Below are positions 47,837 to 59,132 of a DNA stretch of 64,000 bases, piece by piece. The DNA is taken from positions 2,852,001 through 2,916,000 of the forward strand of contig NZ_RJVJ01000001.1 in assembly GCF_003751605.1 (NCBI RefSeq), read 5' to 3'. The notes under the pieces are model-generated. The model saw nothing but the letters and a program-made list of their open reading frames with translations. It made no database searches and had not been told where the DNA came from. The translations under genes were made by a program, and so were the position numbers. The DNA is from Kitasatospora cineracea (GTDB lineage: Bacteria > Actinomycetota > Actinomycetes > Streptomycetales > Streptomycetaceae). Positions within the stretch are counted from its first letter, which is position 1. Each line of letters opens with the position of its first letter.

Positions 47837-47874
47837 GTTTCCCGACCGGTGCCGCGCTGTTTCACCGCCGGAAC
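47837..47874. promoter_or_regulatory. GlnR-type box upstream of nirB
   Basis: On the minus strand the order is GTTCC-n6-GAAAC-n6-GCACC-n6-GAAAC, exactly the spacing of the Streptomyces GlnR consensus gTnAc-n6-GaAAc-n6-GtnAC-n6-GAAAc. Both GAAAC halves are perfect, the GTnAC halves are degenerate (4/5 or fewer). It is 187-224 bases before the nirB ATG. GlnR control of nirB is established in Streptomyces; the match here is by eye. Confidence 0.6.
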
Positions 47875-48100
47875 TTCGGCCTCAGCGACACCGGGCACCG
47901 GCTGTGAGAGCGGCCGGTCCCCGGCCCGGCCCGGGCCTCCCGGCGGGGCCCCCTTACCAGGTGGCGGGCCCGCGCGGGGCGGGACCGCCGATCCGGGACG
48001 CGATTCGCGGAGAACTCGGTACGACGGAGTACGGGAGTGCGTACCCTGCACGCAGGGGAGCGGATTCGAAGATCCGGTCCGAGTCCGGCCGGGAGCTGGC

Positions 48101-51013
48101 ATGACAACAGACGTGCAGACGAGGGGCCGGGCGGCCCACTCCGCGGTGCTGCGCGAACTCCTGCTGCTCTGGGACGAGGCCCGCCGGGCCGGCGGCCGGA
48201 CGATCACCCAGAAACGGTTGGCCCGGATCGGCGGCATCGGCCCGTCCACCCTGCACGGCTGGCTGTCCGGACGCTCGGTGCCCCGCGAGGCGGACCGACT
48301 CGCCCTGGTCGCCGGGGAGTTGGCCCGCGCCGTGGGCCGACCGGTGCGGCCCGCCCGTTACTGGGCCGCCCTGCTGGAGGCCGACCGCCTCCGGGCCCAG
48401 CTCACCCAGTCGCAGACCGACCGCCCGTCGCACGAGCCGACCGGCGGCACGCCCTGCCAGCCCGTACGGCGCTCGGTGACCGTCCGGGGCGCCGACGGTG
48501 CGGGCCACCGGGTCCGGTCGACGGTGGCCGTCGGCACCGGCGGCAGTGTTCGCCGGAGCGCGGGTGCAGGCACCGCGAGCGGCCCGGGCCCGGCCGGGAC
48601 ACGGCTGGTGAACCGCTACCGCTCGGCGCCACCGGCCGCCCGCGCAGTCGTCGACGCGGCGCTGGACGCGGTCCGCCTCGGCCACCACCCGGTCCTGTCG
48701 GCGGCGCTGCTGGCCGCGTCCGCCCCGCACTACCTGACGTCCCGCGAGCGCGACACCCTCCGCCCCGGCTGGGTGGCCGACGGGCTGGCCTACCTGCGCA
48801 AGGCGGTCCCCGGGACGGGCGCGCTCCTGACGACCGGCGACACCACCGGCAACCGGACCACCGACGGCCGGCCCGCCGCCGACCGGGCACCGTACGGCGT
48901 GGCGGCGACCCGCGGGGCGGAGACGGCCCGGACCGCGACGGCGGGCGGGCCCGAGGTGCGGATCGCCGAAGCCCTGGTGCGGCAACTGCGGCCGGAGCGG
49001 GAGGGACGCACCGTCCCGGCCGGGCTGTGGGAGTGCCTGGCCCGGTACGCCCACCCCGCCGACCGGTCCGCCCTCGCGCGGTCGGCGGCCACCCGGGGGC
49101 TCACCCGGATCGCGGTCGGCCTCTGCGCCTCGGCCGCCGAAGCGGGCGACCCCACCGCGCTGTCGGCCGGCGCCGACCTGCTCGCCGAAGCGGGCCGCAC
49201 CGCCGAGGCCGCCGACTGGTACGGCGCGGCAGCCGACCGGGGCGTGCCGGAGGCGGCCGTCCGGGCGGCGGAACTGCTGGAACGGGACGGCCGGTTCGCC
49301 CAGGCCGTCGACTGGTACGACCGGGCCGCCCAGAACGGGGACGCCGACGCCCACTGCCGCGGCGCCGAACTGCTCGGCCGGCACGGCGAGATCGCACCGG
49401 CGCTGCACCGGTTCGAGGAGGCCGCCCGGTCCGGCCACCCCACCGCCCGCCACCGGGCCGGCCGCCTGCTCGTCGAACTCGGCCGCACCGAACAGGCGTT
49501 GGAGTGGTTCGAACGGGCCGCCGTCGACGGGCACCCCGAGGCCGCCGCCGACTGCGCCCGGCTCTGCGCCGCTGCCGGCCGGATCGACCGGGCGGTCGCC
49601 TGGTGGGAGCGGGCCTGGGCGATGGGAACGGCGGCCGGCGTCCACGAGGCGGCCCGCACGCTGGAGGCCGCCGGCCGGATAGACGAGGCCGCCGCCTGGT
49701 ACGAGCGCGCGGCGGGGTCCGGCGACGAGAGCGCCTGGCACGAGGCCGCGGCCCTGCTCGCCCGGCACGGCCAGTACGGCAACCTGCCCTGGTACGCGCA
49801 CATCGGCGACCCGCAGGCCCTGCGCGAACGCGCCGAGCAGTGCGAGCGGGACGGCGACCCGGACGGCGCGCTGGAGTGGTACCGGAAGGCGGCCGAAGCC
49901 GGCTGCGAGGCCGCCCTCTTCCAGGCCGCCGACCTGCTCGAGCGGCGCGGCGACCGCACCCGCGCCGTCCGCTGGTACGAACGCGCCGCCGCCCGCGGCG
50001 ACGTCTACGCGATGCGCGAACTCGGCCGTCTGCTGGGCGAACTGGGCCGCGCCCGGGAGTCCGCCGGCTGGTACCGGCGCGCCCTCGCGGCCGGCGGCCG
50101 TCCCGCGGTACCCGCTCCGGCCGCCACCGCTCCGCTCGCCCCGGGCCTCGGCCGGTTCGCACCGCAGCCGCCCGCACCCACCGGCCCGGCGCCGCACCCG
50201 GTACCGGCCACCCGCGGTCAGGCCGACCCCGGCCGACCCGGCGCCGGCCCGGGCGCACCGGTGCCCGCCCCCGCCGACCGGCCCGGGCCGGTGCGGCTGG
50301 ACGAGGCGGTGGAACTGCTCAAGGAGGCCGGCCGGTTCTTCGAGGCGACCCTGCTGCTGCGCTCCACCGACCGCCCGGAGCCGGAGCGGCTGCGCGAGGC
50401 GTCCCGGATGCTGTCCGGCGCGACCTGCGAGGACCGGGCCGTCGCCTGGGTGCAGCGGTTCGCCGACAGCGGCGACCGACCGGCCGTCCGGGAGGCCGCC
50501 GAGATGCTGGAGAGCCGGGGCCGGATCGACGAGGCGCTCACCTGGTACGGGAGGGCGGCGGACGAGGGCGACCGGGACGCCCTGCTCGCGGCGGCCCGGA
50601 TGCTCGCCGAGCGCCGCCGGCCGCAGCACGCCGTGGAGTGGTACCGCCGGGCCGCCGAGGCGGGCGACCCGCTGGCCCACCGGGAGGCGCTGATGCTGCT
50701 CGACGAGCAAGGGGAGCAGCCGACCCGCTCCGTCACCGGGACGGGTACGCCCACCACGGCGGCCACGCTGCGCGGCAACGGCTGGGAACCGGACGCCGTC
50801 CCCGCCGCACCGTGGTCGGCCGCCGTCCCCACCGCCCTCCCCCTCCCCGCCACGTCCACCGCACCCGCCACCTCCACCGCACCCGCCACCTCCACCGTAC
50901 CCGCCGGGGCCGATCGACCCGGCACCGCACCGCCGCTCCCCGCGCGCGTCCCCCGGCAGCCCGGAGCGGCCAGGACGCCGGAAGCACCGGCCCGGGCAGA
51001 ACGCTGCCCGTGA
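48101..51013 (+). CDS. HTH-headed Sel1/TPR-repeat protein (970 residues)
   Basis: Residues 10-85 contain an XRE-like helix-turn-helix (RTITQKRLARIGGIGPSTLHGWLSGRSVPREADRLALVAGEL). A low-complexity linker runs 100-170. From about 330 to 860 there are roughly 13 Sel1/TPR-like units of 35-36 residues with the pattern GRxxEAxxWYxRAAxxGDxxAxxxAAxLL. The tail (870-970) is Pro/Thr/Ala-rich with ATSTAP repeats. I know this domain order from Streptomyces hypothetical proteins only. ATG 48101 after GGGAG. It diverges from nirB; a regulatory link to nitrite reduction is not shown. Repeat-rich scaffolding regulator is the best guess. Confidence 0.8.
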   Translation: MTTDVQTRGRAAHSAVLRELLLLWDEARRAGGRTITQKRLARIGGIGPSTLHGWLSGRSVPREADRLALVAGELARAVGRPVRPARYWAALLEADRLRAQLTQSQTDRPSHEPTGGTPCQPVRRSVTVRGADGAGHRVRSTVAVGTGGSVRRSAGAGTASGPGPAGTRLVNRYRSAPPAARAVVDAALDAVRLGHHPVLSAALLAASAPHYLTSRERDTLRPGWVADGLAYLRKAVPGTGALLTTGDTTGNRTTDGRPAADRAPYGVAATRGAETARTATAGGPEVRIAEALVRQLRPEREGRTVPAGLWECLARYAHPADRSALARSAATRGLTRIAVGLCASAAEAGDPTALSAGADLLAEAGRTAEAADWYGAAADRGVPEAAVRAAELLERDGRFAQAVDWYDRAAQNGDADAHCRGAELLGRHGEIAPALHRFEEAARSGHPTARHRAGRLLVELGRTEQALEWFERAAVDGHPEAAADCARLCAAAGRIDRAVAWWERAWAMGTAAGVHEAARTLEAAGRIDEAAAWYERAAGSGDESAWHEAAALLARHGQYGNLPWYAHIGDPQALRERAEQCERDGDPDGALEWYRKAAEAGCEAALFQAADLLERRGDRTRAVRWYERAAARGDVYAMRELGRLLGELGRARESAGWYRRALAAGGRPAVPAPAATAPLAPGLGRFAPQPPAPTGPAPHPVPATRGQADPGRPGAGPGAPVPAPADRPGPVRLDEAVELLKEAGRFFEATLLLRSTDRPEPERLREASRMLSGATCEDRAVAWVQRFADSGDRPAVREAAEMLESRGRIDEALTWYGRAADEGDRDALLAAARMLAERRRPQHAVEWYRRAAEAGDPLAHREALMLLDEQGEQPTRSVTGTGTPTTAATLRGNGWEPDAVPAAPWSAAVPTALPLPATSTAPATSTAPATSTVPAGADRPGTAPPLPARVPRQPGAARTPEAPARAERCP

Positions 51014-51207
51014 ACCACCGGCCGTGAACCACCGCCCGTCAGCCGCGGATCGCACCCCGCAGGCCGTGAGCCGTACGGGCGCGCCACCAGCACCAGGGCC
51101 GGGTGGCGGGCCGCGCTCACCCCCGCGGGCCCTCCGGATGAGGGCGGGGAAACCGACCGTGACCGGCGGGCAACCGGGCCGAAACAGCGGTCCGGCAAGG
51201 TGGAGGT

Positions 51208-51960
51208 ATGACCACCACACAGCTTCCCGGCCGTCTCGCCCCGCTGCGGGTGCTGCACGCGGCCCGCCGCCCGGCCCTGGTGCTGGTGGCGCACGGTTCG
51301 CACGACCCGGCCGCGTCCGCCGAACTCGGTCGGCTGCACGCCCGGCTGCGCCGGGCCCGCCCGGAGCTGGACATCCGGCTCGGACACCTCGGCCTGAACG
51401 ACCCGCTGCTGCCCGGAGTGCTGGACGAGCTGAGCGGCCGGGTGGTCCTGGTGCCGCTGCTGCTCAGCCGCGGCTACCACAGCAAGACGGACATCCCCCG
51501 GACGCTGTCCGCCGCACCGCACCTGGCGGGGGAGTGCGCCCCGCCGCTCGGACCGGACCCGTTGCTCACCGAAGCCCTGGCCGACCGCCTCGAAGCGGCC
51601 GGCTGGCGGGGGGAGCCCGTGGTCCTGGCCGCCTCCGGCTCCCGGGACCAGGACGCCGCCCGGGACACCGGTACGCAGGCCGAACTGCTCGCGGCCCGCC
51701 TGGGCGTCACCGTCCGGCCGGGATACGTGGCGGCGGGCGGCCCCAGCGTGGCCGCCCGGGTCGCCGAACTCACCGCCGAGGGCCACCCGCGGGTCGCCGT
51801 CGCCTCCTACTTCACCGCACCGGGGGACTTCGCCCGTCTGGCCGCCGCAGCCGGCGGAGCCCTGACCTCCGCCCCGCTCGGCGACCACCCCGCCCTGGCC
51901 CGGCTGGTCCTGGAGCGCTACCAGTCCTGCGTCAGCCGCCCCGCCCGACTGGCAGGCTGA
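51208..51960 (+). CDS. Sirohydrochlorin chelatase-like (CbiX family) protein
   Basis: A 250-residue class II chelatase-like protein with two CbiX repeats: LVLVAHGSHDPAASAELGRLHARLR (His29 metal ligand) with VVLVPLLLSRGYHSKTDIPRTL (second His), and a degenerate second half (VVLAASGSRDQDAARDTGTQAELLA, VAVASYFTAPGDFARL). Such proteins insert Fe or Co into sirohydrochlorin. Siroheme is the NirB cofactor, so its place 3.5 kb from nirBD is suggestive. ATG 51208 after AAGGTGGAGG. Confidence 0.9.
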   Translation: MTTTQLPGRLAPLRVLHAARRPALVLVAHGSHDPAASAELGRLHARLRRARPELDIRLGHLGLNDPLLPGVLDELSGRVVLVPLLLSRGYHSKTDIPRTLSAAPHLAGECAPPLGPDPLLTEALADRLEAAGWRGEPVVLAASGSRDQDAARDTGTQAELLAARLGVTVRPGYVAAGGPSVAARVAELTAEGHPRVAVASYFTAPGDFARLAAAAGGALTSAPLGDHPALARLVLERYQSCVSRPARLAG

Positions 51961-52093
51961 CCCCCGCCGCCACCCACCACACCCTCACCGGCACCACCAG
52001 CACCGCTGGCACCAGCATCATCAGCACTACCGGCATCACCGGCACCGCCACCGACCGGCCACCACCGGGCCGCCTCCGGCCCGTTCCGCCCCC

Positions 52094-53644
52094 TCAGCCC
52101 GCGTCGAGCGCGCACGCCCCGCCACCGGCCGCGGCGCCCTTCCCGGCAACCCGGCCCTTGCCGACTGCTACCCCGCCCTTCCCGGGCGCTCCGCCCTTCC
52201 CTGCCGCCCCGCCCACCGCGGCCCGCATCGCCACCGGCGGCAGCGCCGCGCTGCCGCCGACCGGCGCCCGGCGCTCGGTGGGCAGGTCGCGGACGCGGCG
52301 CATCGGCGAGCACCAGAGGATCAGCGCGGCCAGCGGCACGCCGACGGTCATCAGCCACAACGCGGGCCGTACCCCGAGCTGGGTGCCGAGGACGCCGGCC
52401 AGCAGCGCGCCGAGCGGGATGGAACCGAAGTTGAGCACCGCGCTGCTGGCGGAGAGCCGGCCGAGCAGCTCCGGCGGGCAGTAGCGCTGCTGGAAGGTCG
52501 CCTTGATGACGTTCCCGGCGACCACCCCGCAGGAGGCGCCGAACCCGCCGACCAGGTACCAGGCCAGCCCGGCGCCGCGGCCGGTCAGCGGGATCAGGAC
52601 GGTCAGCGCGGGCAGGGCGAGCTCCAGCACCAGCATGGCCCGCGAGGTGCCGAGCCGGGCGGCGATCCGGCGGGCGGCGGCCGCGCCGACGATGCCGCCG
52701 GTGGAGGCCACCGCGACCAGCAGGCCGACGGTGCCCTCGCTCACGCCGACCTCGCGGATCAGGAAGACCACCAGCAGCGACTGGTAGCCCGTCAGGACCA
52801 GGTTGGAGGCGGCGCCGAACAGCGCGAAGGTGCGGAACCAGACGTCGGAGGCCAGCAGGCGCAGGCCCTCGCCGATCTCCTGCCGCAGCGCCCGGCGGGG
52901 CCGCTCGCTCCGGGCGGGCTCGCGGTGGCCGATCCGGACGGTGCACCAGAGCGAGAGCAGGAACGTCGCGGTGTTGGCCAGCAGCCCGTTGACCGGTCCG
53001 GCCAGTTGGGCGATCAGGCCGCCGCTGCCCAGCCCGGCGATGCCCGCGGCCGAGGCGCTGCCGTGCAGCTTGGCGTTGCCCTCGGACTGGTCGGCGGGGT
53101 CGAGCAGTTGCGGCAGGTACGCGGTGTACGCGGTCTGGAAGAACACTCCGGCGGCCCCGGCGAGCAGCGCGACGGCCAGCAGGTGCCAGAGCGTCAGCGC
53201 CCCGGCGAGCGCGGCCAGCGGGACGGTGGCGTACAGCAGCAGCGAGGCGGCGGTCGAGACCAGCATGATCGGGCGGCAGCGCAGCCGGTCCACCCACACC
53301 CCGGCGGGCAGGCCGATCAGCAGCCAGGGCAGCCAGCCGGCGGCGCCGAGCAGGGCTACCTGGAGGGTGCTCGCGTGCAGGGTGCTGACCGCGATCAGCG
53401 GCAGGGCCAGCCCGGTGACCGCGGAGCCGTACTTGTTGCCGGTCTCGCCGACCCACAGCATCCGGAAGTCGCGGTGCCGCCGCAGCAGCCCGGCGGGCGC
53501 GGCACCGGCGTCGGTCACGGGGCGGTCGTCGGGACGGCCGCCAGGGCGGTCGGCGGGCCCGCCGGCAGGACGGTCGTCAGGGCGGTCGGCGGGCCCACCG
53601 GCAGGACGGTCGTCAGGGCGGTCGGCGGAGGCGGGTGCGGTCAT
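52094..53644 (-). CDS. MFS transporter
   Basis: A 516-residue major facilitator with twelve hydrophobic segments between about 60 and 440 (WVGETGNKYGSAVTGLALPLIAVSTL; GLPAGVWVDRLRCRPIML, the loop 2-3 motif). The DHA3/enterobactin-exporter-like pattern suggests drug or metabolite export. The first 45 residues are a hydrophilic repeat (DRPAGGPADRPD) and the last 45 a Gly/Ala/Lys-rich tail. ATG 53644 overlaps the stop of the ArsR-like regulator by four bases, so both are one operon under the twin operators upstream. Confidence 0.9.
   Translation of the reverse strand: MTAPASADRPDDRPAGGPADRPDDRPAGGPADRPGGRPDDRPVTDAGAAPAGLLRRHRDFRMLWVGETGNKYGSAVTGLALPLIAVSTLHASTLQVALLGAAGWLPWLLIGLPAGVWVDRLRCRPIMLVSTAASLLLYATVPLAALAGALTLWHLLAVALLAGAAGVFFQTAYTAYLPQLLDPADQSEGNAKLHGSASAAGIAGLGSGGLIAQLAGPVNGLLANTATFLLSLWCTVRIGHREPARSERPRRALRQEIGEGLRLLASDVWFRTFALFGAASNLVLTGYQSLLVVFLIREVGVSEGTVGLLVAVASTGGIVGAAAARRIAARLGTSRAMLVLELALPALTVLIPLTGRGAGLAWYLVGGFGASCGVVAGNVIKATFQQRYCPPELLGRLSASSAVLNFGSIPLGALLAGVLGTQLGVRPALWLMTVGVPLAALILWCSPMRRVRDLPTERRAPVGGSAALPPVAMRAAVGGAAGKGGAPGKGGVAVGKGRVAGKGAAAGGGACALDAG
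53516..53623. repeat. 36-bp tandem repeat in the MFS 5' end
   Basis: A 36-base unit (12 residues, ADRPDDRPAGGP) is present about two and a half times within roughly 53516-53623, with few changes between units. Unit changes keep frame. Confidence 0.75.
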
Positions 53645-54282
53645 GGCCGGTCGGATTCCTTTCGGGGCAGCGCCTGGATCTGGACGATCATCGGCCGCGC
53701 CGCCGGGTCGGGGGCGGCGTCCGGATCGGGGGTGTGGCGGGCGACCACGGCGGCCAGGTCGTCGATGAGGGCCTGGAGTTGGGCGGGCGTCAGACGGAGG
53801 TTGCTCCAGTCGGAGACGCTGCCGGTGCCCCGCCACTCGCCCTCCCACTCGGCGGCCATCGAGTCGGCGACCCGCTGGAACTGCCGGCGCAGGTTCTCGG
53901 CCTGGTAGACCGAGAGCGCGGTTCGTGAGGCCGGGTCCTGGTCGAAGTCGGTGGCGGCCAGCACGATGGCGCCGGGCGCGGCGCGCCACCAGCGCTCCCG
54001 CTTGGTGCCGCGGCCGGGCTCCTCCTCGATGAAGCCGTGCTCGGCGAGGTGCCGCAGGTGCCAGCTGATGGTGCCGGTGGACTCGCCGGTGCGCTCGGAC
54101 AGCCGGGCGGAGGTGGCGGGCCCGTTCAGCCGCAGCTCGTCCAGCAGCCGCATCCGCAGCGGGTGGGCGAGTCCGCGCAGCGAACCCGCGTCGAGCTTGC
54201 GGCGCGGCGCCCCGGCGGGTGCGGGTGCCTCGGCGGGTGCGGGTGCCTCGGTGGACGGGTCTTCGGGGCGGTGCTCGTTCAT
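53641..54282 (-). CDS. ArsR-like winged-helix regulator
   Basis: A 213-residue regulator. Helix-turn-helix at about 33-95: [71 protein letters not shown], typical of the HTH_20/ArsR group. The C-terminal half (110-200) is helical with a conserved Trp-rich stretch ([32 protein letters not shown]). ATG 54282. Two inverted repeats upstream are its likely binding sites. It precedes and overlaps the MFS gene it presumably controls. Confidence 0.9.
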   Translation of the reverse strand: MNEHRPEDPSTEAPAPAEAPAPAGAPRRKLDAGSLRGLAHPLRMRLLDELRLNGPATSARLSERTGESTGTISWHLRHLAEHGFIEEEPGRGTKRERWWRAAPGAIVLAATDFDQDPASRTALSVYQAENLRRQFQRVADSMAAEWEGEWRGTGSVSDWSNLRLTPAQLQALIDDLAAVVARHTPDPDAAPDPAARPMIVQIQALPRKESDRP

Positions 54283-54297
54283 GGGCCCAGCGTAGGT

Positions 54298-54344
54298 TGC
54301 AGAGAACTCTCTGCATAGACCTCTTTGCAGAGAATCCTCTGCAA
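54298..54344. promoter_or_regulatory. Twin operators of the ArsR-like/MFS operon
   Basis: TGCAGAGA-AC-TCTCTGCA at 54298-54315 and TTGCAGAG-AATC-CTCTGCAA at 54325-54344, both perfect 8-bp dyads sharing the half-site TGCAGAG. Centres are 28 bases apart. They begin 16 bases upstream of the regulator ATG, where a repressor would cover the promoter. Confidence 0.85.
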
Positions 54345-54479
54345 TATTCGAACGGCCGCCCCCGCCACCACCCGCACCACCCCCCGCGCCACCGCCGCCC
54401 ACCCGCCACTTCCCGTTCGCGCTCCCGTTCGCGCGGCGCAGGACCGAATGTCCGTCATCCGGCGTACGGTGACTGGCAT

Positions 54480-55754
54480 ATGAAGAACACCGCTCCGTAC
54501 GATCCGCAGTCCGAGGCGCGCTGGGTGCCCGAGCCCGACAAGCGGCCCGGCCGCACCGCCTTCCAGCGCGACCGCGCCCGGGTGCTGCACTCCGCCGCAC
54601 TGCGCCGGCTGGCCGGGACGACCCAGGTGGTCGCCCCGATGCGCAGCGACTTCCCGCGCACCCGGCTGACGCACTCGCTGGAGTGCGCGCAGGTCGGCCG
54701 CGAGCTGGGCGCGGCGCTCGGCTGCGATCCGGACCTGGTGGAGACCGCCTGCCTGGCCCACGACATCGGCCACCCGCCGTTCGGCCACACCGGCGAGGAG
54801 GCGCTCGACCAGGCGGCCCGGGCGTGCGGCGGCTTCGAGGGCAACGCGCAGTCGCTGCGCATCCTGACCAGGCTGGAGCCCAAGCGCTTCGCCCCGCTGG
54901 ACGAGCCCGAGGTCCGGCTCGCCCCGTGGCCCGGCCGCAGCGTCGGCCTGAACCTGACCCGCGCCGCGCTGGACGCCGCGACCAAGTACCCGTGGCCGCG
55001 CGGGCAGCACCCCGCCGACCCCGGCTCCACCAAGTACGGCGTGTACGGGGACGACCTGCCGGTGTTCCGCTGGCTGCGCACCGGCGCGCCCGACGGCCGC
55101 AAGTGCTTCGAGGCCACCGTGATGGACTGGTCCGACGACGTCGCCTACTCCACCCACGACGTGGAGGACGGCCTGCAGGCCGGCCACGTCGACCCGGCCG
55201 CGCTGCGCTCCCCGCAGGAGCGCGCCGAACTGTTCCGGGCCGCCGAGCGGTTCGTCCCCGGAGCCGGGCCGGAGGAGTTCGGCGCGGCCCTCGACCGCCT
55301 GCAGGCCCAGGACTGGTGGCCGGCCGGCTACGACGGCACCGCCCGCGCCCGGGCCGGCCTGAAGGACCTCACCAGCCAGCTGATCGGCCGCTTCTGCCTG
55401 GCCGCCGAGCAGGCCACCCGGGCCCGCTACGGCCCCGGCCCGCTCACCCGGTACGCGGCCGAGTTGGTCGTCCCGCGCAGCGTCCGGCTGGAGTGCGCGG
55501 TGCTCAAGGCGGTCGCCGTCCGGTACGTGATGCAGCGCGACGAGCAGGCCCAACTCCGCTCCCGCCAGCGGGTGGTGATCGCCGAGCTGGCCGACGCCCT
55601 GATGGCCGACGCCCCGCACCAGCTGGACCCGGTGTTCGCCGCCCAGTACGCGGAGGCCGAGGACGACCGGGCCGCGCTGCGCACCGTGATCGACCAGATC
55701 GCCACCCTCACCGACGCCTCCGCCCTCGCCCTGCACGCGAAGCTGGTCGGCTAG
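54480..55754 (+). CDS. dgt: Deoxyguanosinetriphosphate triphosphohydrolase
   Basis: A 424-residue HD-domain dNTPase (dNTP to deoxynucleoside plus triphosphate). [56 protein letters not shown] holds the first metal His; [21 protein letters not shown] holds the HD pair; [18 protein letters not shown] and [16 protein letters not shown] follow. ATG 54480 has no ribosome site and may be leaderless. Followed after 88 bases by dnaG. Confidence 0.94.
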   Translation: MKNTAPYDPQSEARWVPEPDKRPGRTAFQRDRARVLHSAALRRLAGTTQVVAPMRSDFPRTRLTHSLECAQVGRELGAALGCDPDLVETACLAHDIGHPPFGHTGEEALDQAARACGGFEGNAQSLRILTRLEPKRFAPLDEPEVRLAPWPGRSVGLNLTRAALDAATKYPWPRGQHPADPGSTKYGVYGDDLPVFRWLRTGAPDGRKCFEATVMDWSDDVAYSTHDVEDGLQAGHVDPAALRSPQERAELFRAAERFVPGAGPEEFGAALDRLQAQDWWPAGYDGTARARAGLKDLTSQLIGRFCLAAEQATRARYGPGPLTRYAAELVVPRSVRLECAVLKAVAVRYVMQRDEQAQLRSRQRVVIAELADALMADAPHQLDPVFAAQYAEAEDDRAALRTVIDQIATLTDASALALHAKLVG

Positions 55755-55842
55755 GCCCTGTCCGGGGCGGCCCCGTGCCGTGCGGGGGCGCTCCCGGGTC
55801 GGCGGGCCCGGACTGTCACACCCGCTCCCGTAGACTTTCCCG

Positions 55843-57750
55843 GTGGCCGGTCGGATCAGGGACGAGGATGTGCAGGCGGTGCGTGCCGCCCTGCCGATCG
55901 ACGCCGTGGTCGGCGACTACGTGCAGCTGGCGGCCGGCGGCGGCGCGCAGCTGAAGGGCGTCTGCCCGTTCCACGACGAGAAGTCGGCGTCCTTCTACGT
56001 GCACCCGGGCAAGGGCGTCTTCCACTGCTTCGGCTGCGGCGAGTCCGGCGACACGATCACCTTCCTGATGAAGATCGAGCACTGCTCGTTCGCGGAGGCG
56101 GTCGAGCGGATGGCCGCCCAGGCGGGCATCACCCTGCGCTACGAGGAGGGCGGCTACAGTCCGCGCCACCAGCAGGGCGAGCGGACCAGGCTGGTCGAGG
56201 CGCACAAGGTGGCCGCTACCTGGTTCCAGGAGCAACTGGCCACGCCGGAGGCGGAGATCGGCCGCCGCTTCCTGGCCGAGCGGGGCTTCGACGAGGCCGC
56301 CGCCAAGCACTTCGGGGTGGGCTACGCCCCGGTCGGCTGGGAGCACCTGGTGCGCTTCCTGCGCGGCCGCGGCTTCACGGACAAGGAGATCTCGGTCGGC
56401 GGCCTGGCCTCGCAGGGCCAGCGCGGCGGCCTGATCGACCGCTTCCGGGGCCGCCTGGTCTGGCCGATCCGGGACAGCTCGGGCGACGTGGTGGGCTTCG
56501 GCGCCCGCCGCCTGCGCGAGGACGACAACGGCCCGAAGTACCTGAACACCCCCGAGACGCCGCTCTACAAGAAGTCGAACGTCCTCTACGGCATCGACCT
56601 GGCCCGCAAGGAGATCGCCAAGTCCGGCCGGGCGGTGGTGGTCGAGGGCTACACCGACGTGATGGCCTGCCACCTGGCGGGCGTCACCACGGCGGTCGCC
56701 ACCTGCGGCACCGCCTTCGGCGAGGACCACATCAAGATCATCCGCCGGCTGCTGATGGACACCTCCACCTACCGCGGCGAGACGGTCTTCACCTTCGACG
56801 GCGACGCCGCGGGCCAGAAGGCCGCCCTGCGCGCCTTCGAGGACGACCAGAAGTTCGCCGCCCGCACCTCCATCGCCATCACCCCGGGCGGCATGGACCC
56901 GTGCGAACTGCGCCTGGCCCAGGGCGACGAGGCGGTCCGCACCCTGGTGGACAACCCCGTCCCGCTGTTCGAGTTCGCGCTCCGCTCGGCCGTCGCCCGG
57001 CACCGGGTGGACACCGCGGAGGGCCGCGCCGCCGCCCTCGAAGAGGCCGCCGGGATCATCGTCAAGATCAAGGACCGCTCGATCCAGCACGAGTACGCGG
57101 TCCAACTGGCGGGCATGGTCGGCATCCTGGACGAGCGCTTCGTGGTCAACCGGATCGCCCAGCTGGCCCGCTGGCAGCGCGAGAACCAGCAGAACGGCCA
57201 GCAGCGCACCCTGCGCCGCCCCGACGCCGCCCAGCCGCCCGCCCGCCCCGAGCGGCCGGTGTTCCGGCTTAACCCGCGCGACCCGGCCCAGTTCGTCGAG
57301 CGCGAGCTGCTCAAACTCGCCCTCCAGCACCCCGAACTGGTCAGCCCGGCCTTCGACCAGTACGGCGAGGACGAGTTCCCCACTCCGCCCTACCGGGCCG
57401 TCCGCCGCGCCATCGGCCAGGTCGGTGGCGCCGCGTACGGCGCGGGCCTGCCCGACTTCACCGCCGCCGTCCGCGAGGCCAGCCCGGACGACCAGGTGCG
57501 CGGCCTGGTCACCGAACTGACCGTCGAGCCGATCCGCTCCCGCCGCAAGGCCGACCAGCTGTACGCGGGGGAGTTCCTGGTCAAGCTCCGGCTGCAGGCC
57601 GTGGACCGCCGGATCGACGAGGTCCGCGCCCACCTGCGCCGACTCGGCGACCGGGCCACCGCCGAGCAGCAGCACCCGGTGCAGAGCGAGCTGTGGGCCC
57701 TGCAGCAGTACGGCCAGCAGCTCCGCTCCCGCGGCGCCGCCGCGCTCTGA
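55843..57750 (+). CDS. dnaG: DNA primase
   Basis: A 635-residue primase. N-terminal zinc finger ([40 protein letters not shown]-x2-H and C-x2-C), RNA-polymerase core with [11 protein letters not shown] and [16 protein letters not shown] (Toprim acidic residues), and the C-terminal DnaB-binding region (from about 480). GTG 55843, with [29 protein letters not shown]. The last gene-free bases before the sigma factor gene (57751-57895) may hold its promoter. Confidence 0.96.
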   Translation: MAGRIRDEDVQAVRAALPIDAVVGDYVQLAAGGGAQLKGVCPFHDEKSASFYVHPGKGVFHCFGCGESGDTITFLMKIEHCSFAEAVERMAAQAGITLRYEEGGYSPRHQQGERTRLVEAHKVAATWFQEQLATPEAEIGRRFLAERGFDEAAAKHFGVGYAPVGWEHLVRFLRGRGFTDKEISVGGLASQGQRGGLIDRFRGRLVWPIRDSSGDVVGFGARRLREDDNGPKYLNTPETPLYKKSNVLYGIDLARKEIAKSGRAVVVEGYTDVMACHLAGVTTAVATCGTAFGEDHIKIIRRLLMDTSTYRGETVFTFDGDAAGQKAALRAFEDDQKFAARTSIAITPGGMDPCELRLAQGDEAVRTLVDNPVPLFEFALRSAVARHRVDTAEGRAAALEEAAGIIVKIKDRSIQHEYAVQLAGMVGILDERFVVNRIAQLARWQRENQQNGQQRTLRRPDAAQPPARPERPVFRLNPRDPAQFVERELLKLALQHPELVSPAFDQYGEDEFPTPPYRAVRRAIGQVGGAAYGAGLPDFTAAVREASPDDQVRGLVTELTVEPIRSRRKADQLYAGEFLVKLRLQAVDRRIDEVRAHLRRLGDRATAEQQHPVQSELWALQQYGQQLRSRGAAAL

Positions 57751-57895
57751 CCCGGCGTCGACTCGCGGCACCGGCCCGCCCGCCGGGTGCCACCCGGCCA
57801 CCTCGCCGCCGCTCGCAGGTGCCCGGGCCCGCCGCGCTGGGTATCCCCTCGGGTGTGGCGCGGCAACCCCCAGGCCGCGCGCGGCCCCTGGAGGG

Positions 57896-59014
<1,119 letters not shown>

Positions 59015-59132
59015 CCCGCCGCGCCCCGCCCGCCACAGCCCGGACCAACCCGCCGTGCCTCGCCTGCCACAGCCCGGACCGACCCGACCCGGACCGACCA
59101 GACCCGGCCGGCCCGTCGGCAGCCGGCGCGGC

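Noticed and set aside
45260-48100. Long open frame antisense to nirBD, joined to the 970-residue gene
   Set aside because: A GC-skew artefact: opposite strand of coding DNA at this GC content has few stops. NirB motifs are unmistakable on the minus strand, and the plus-strand gene starts at 48101.
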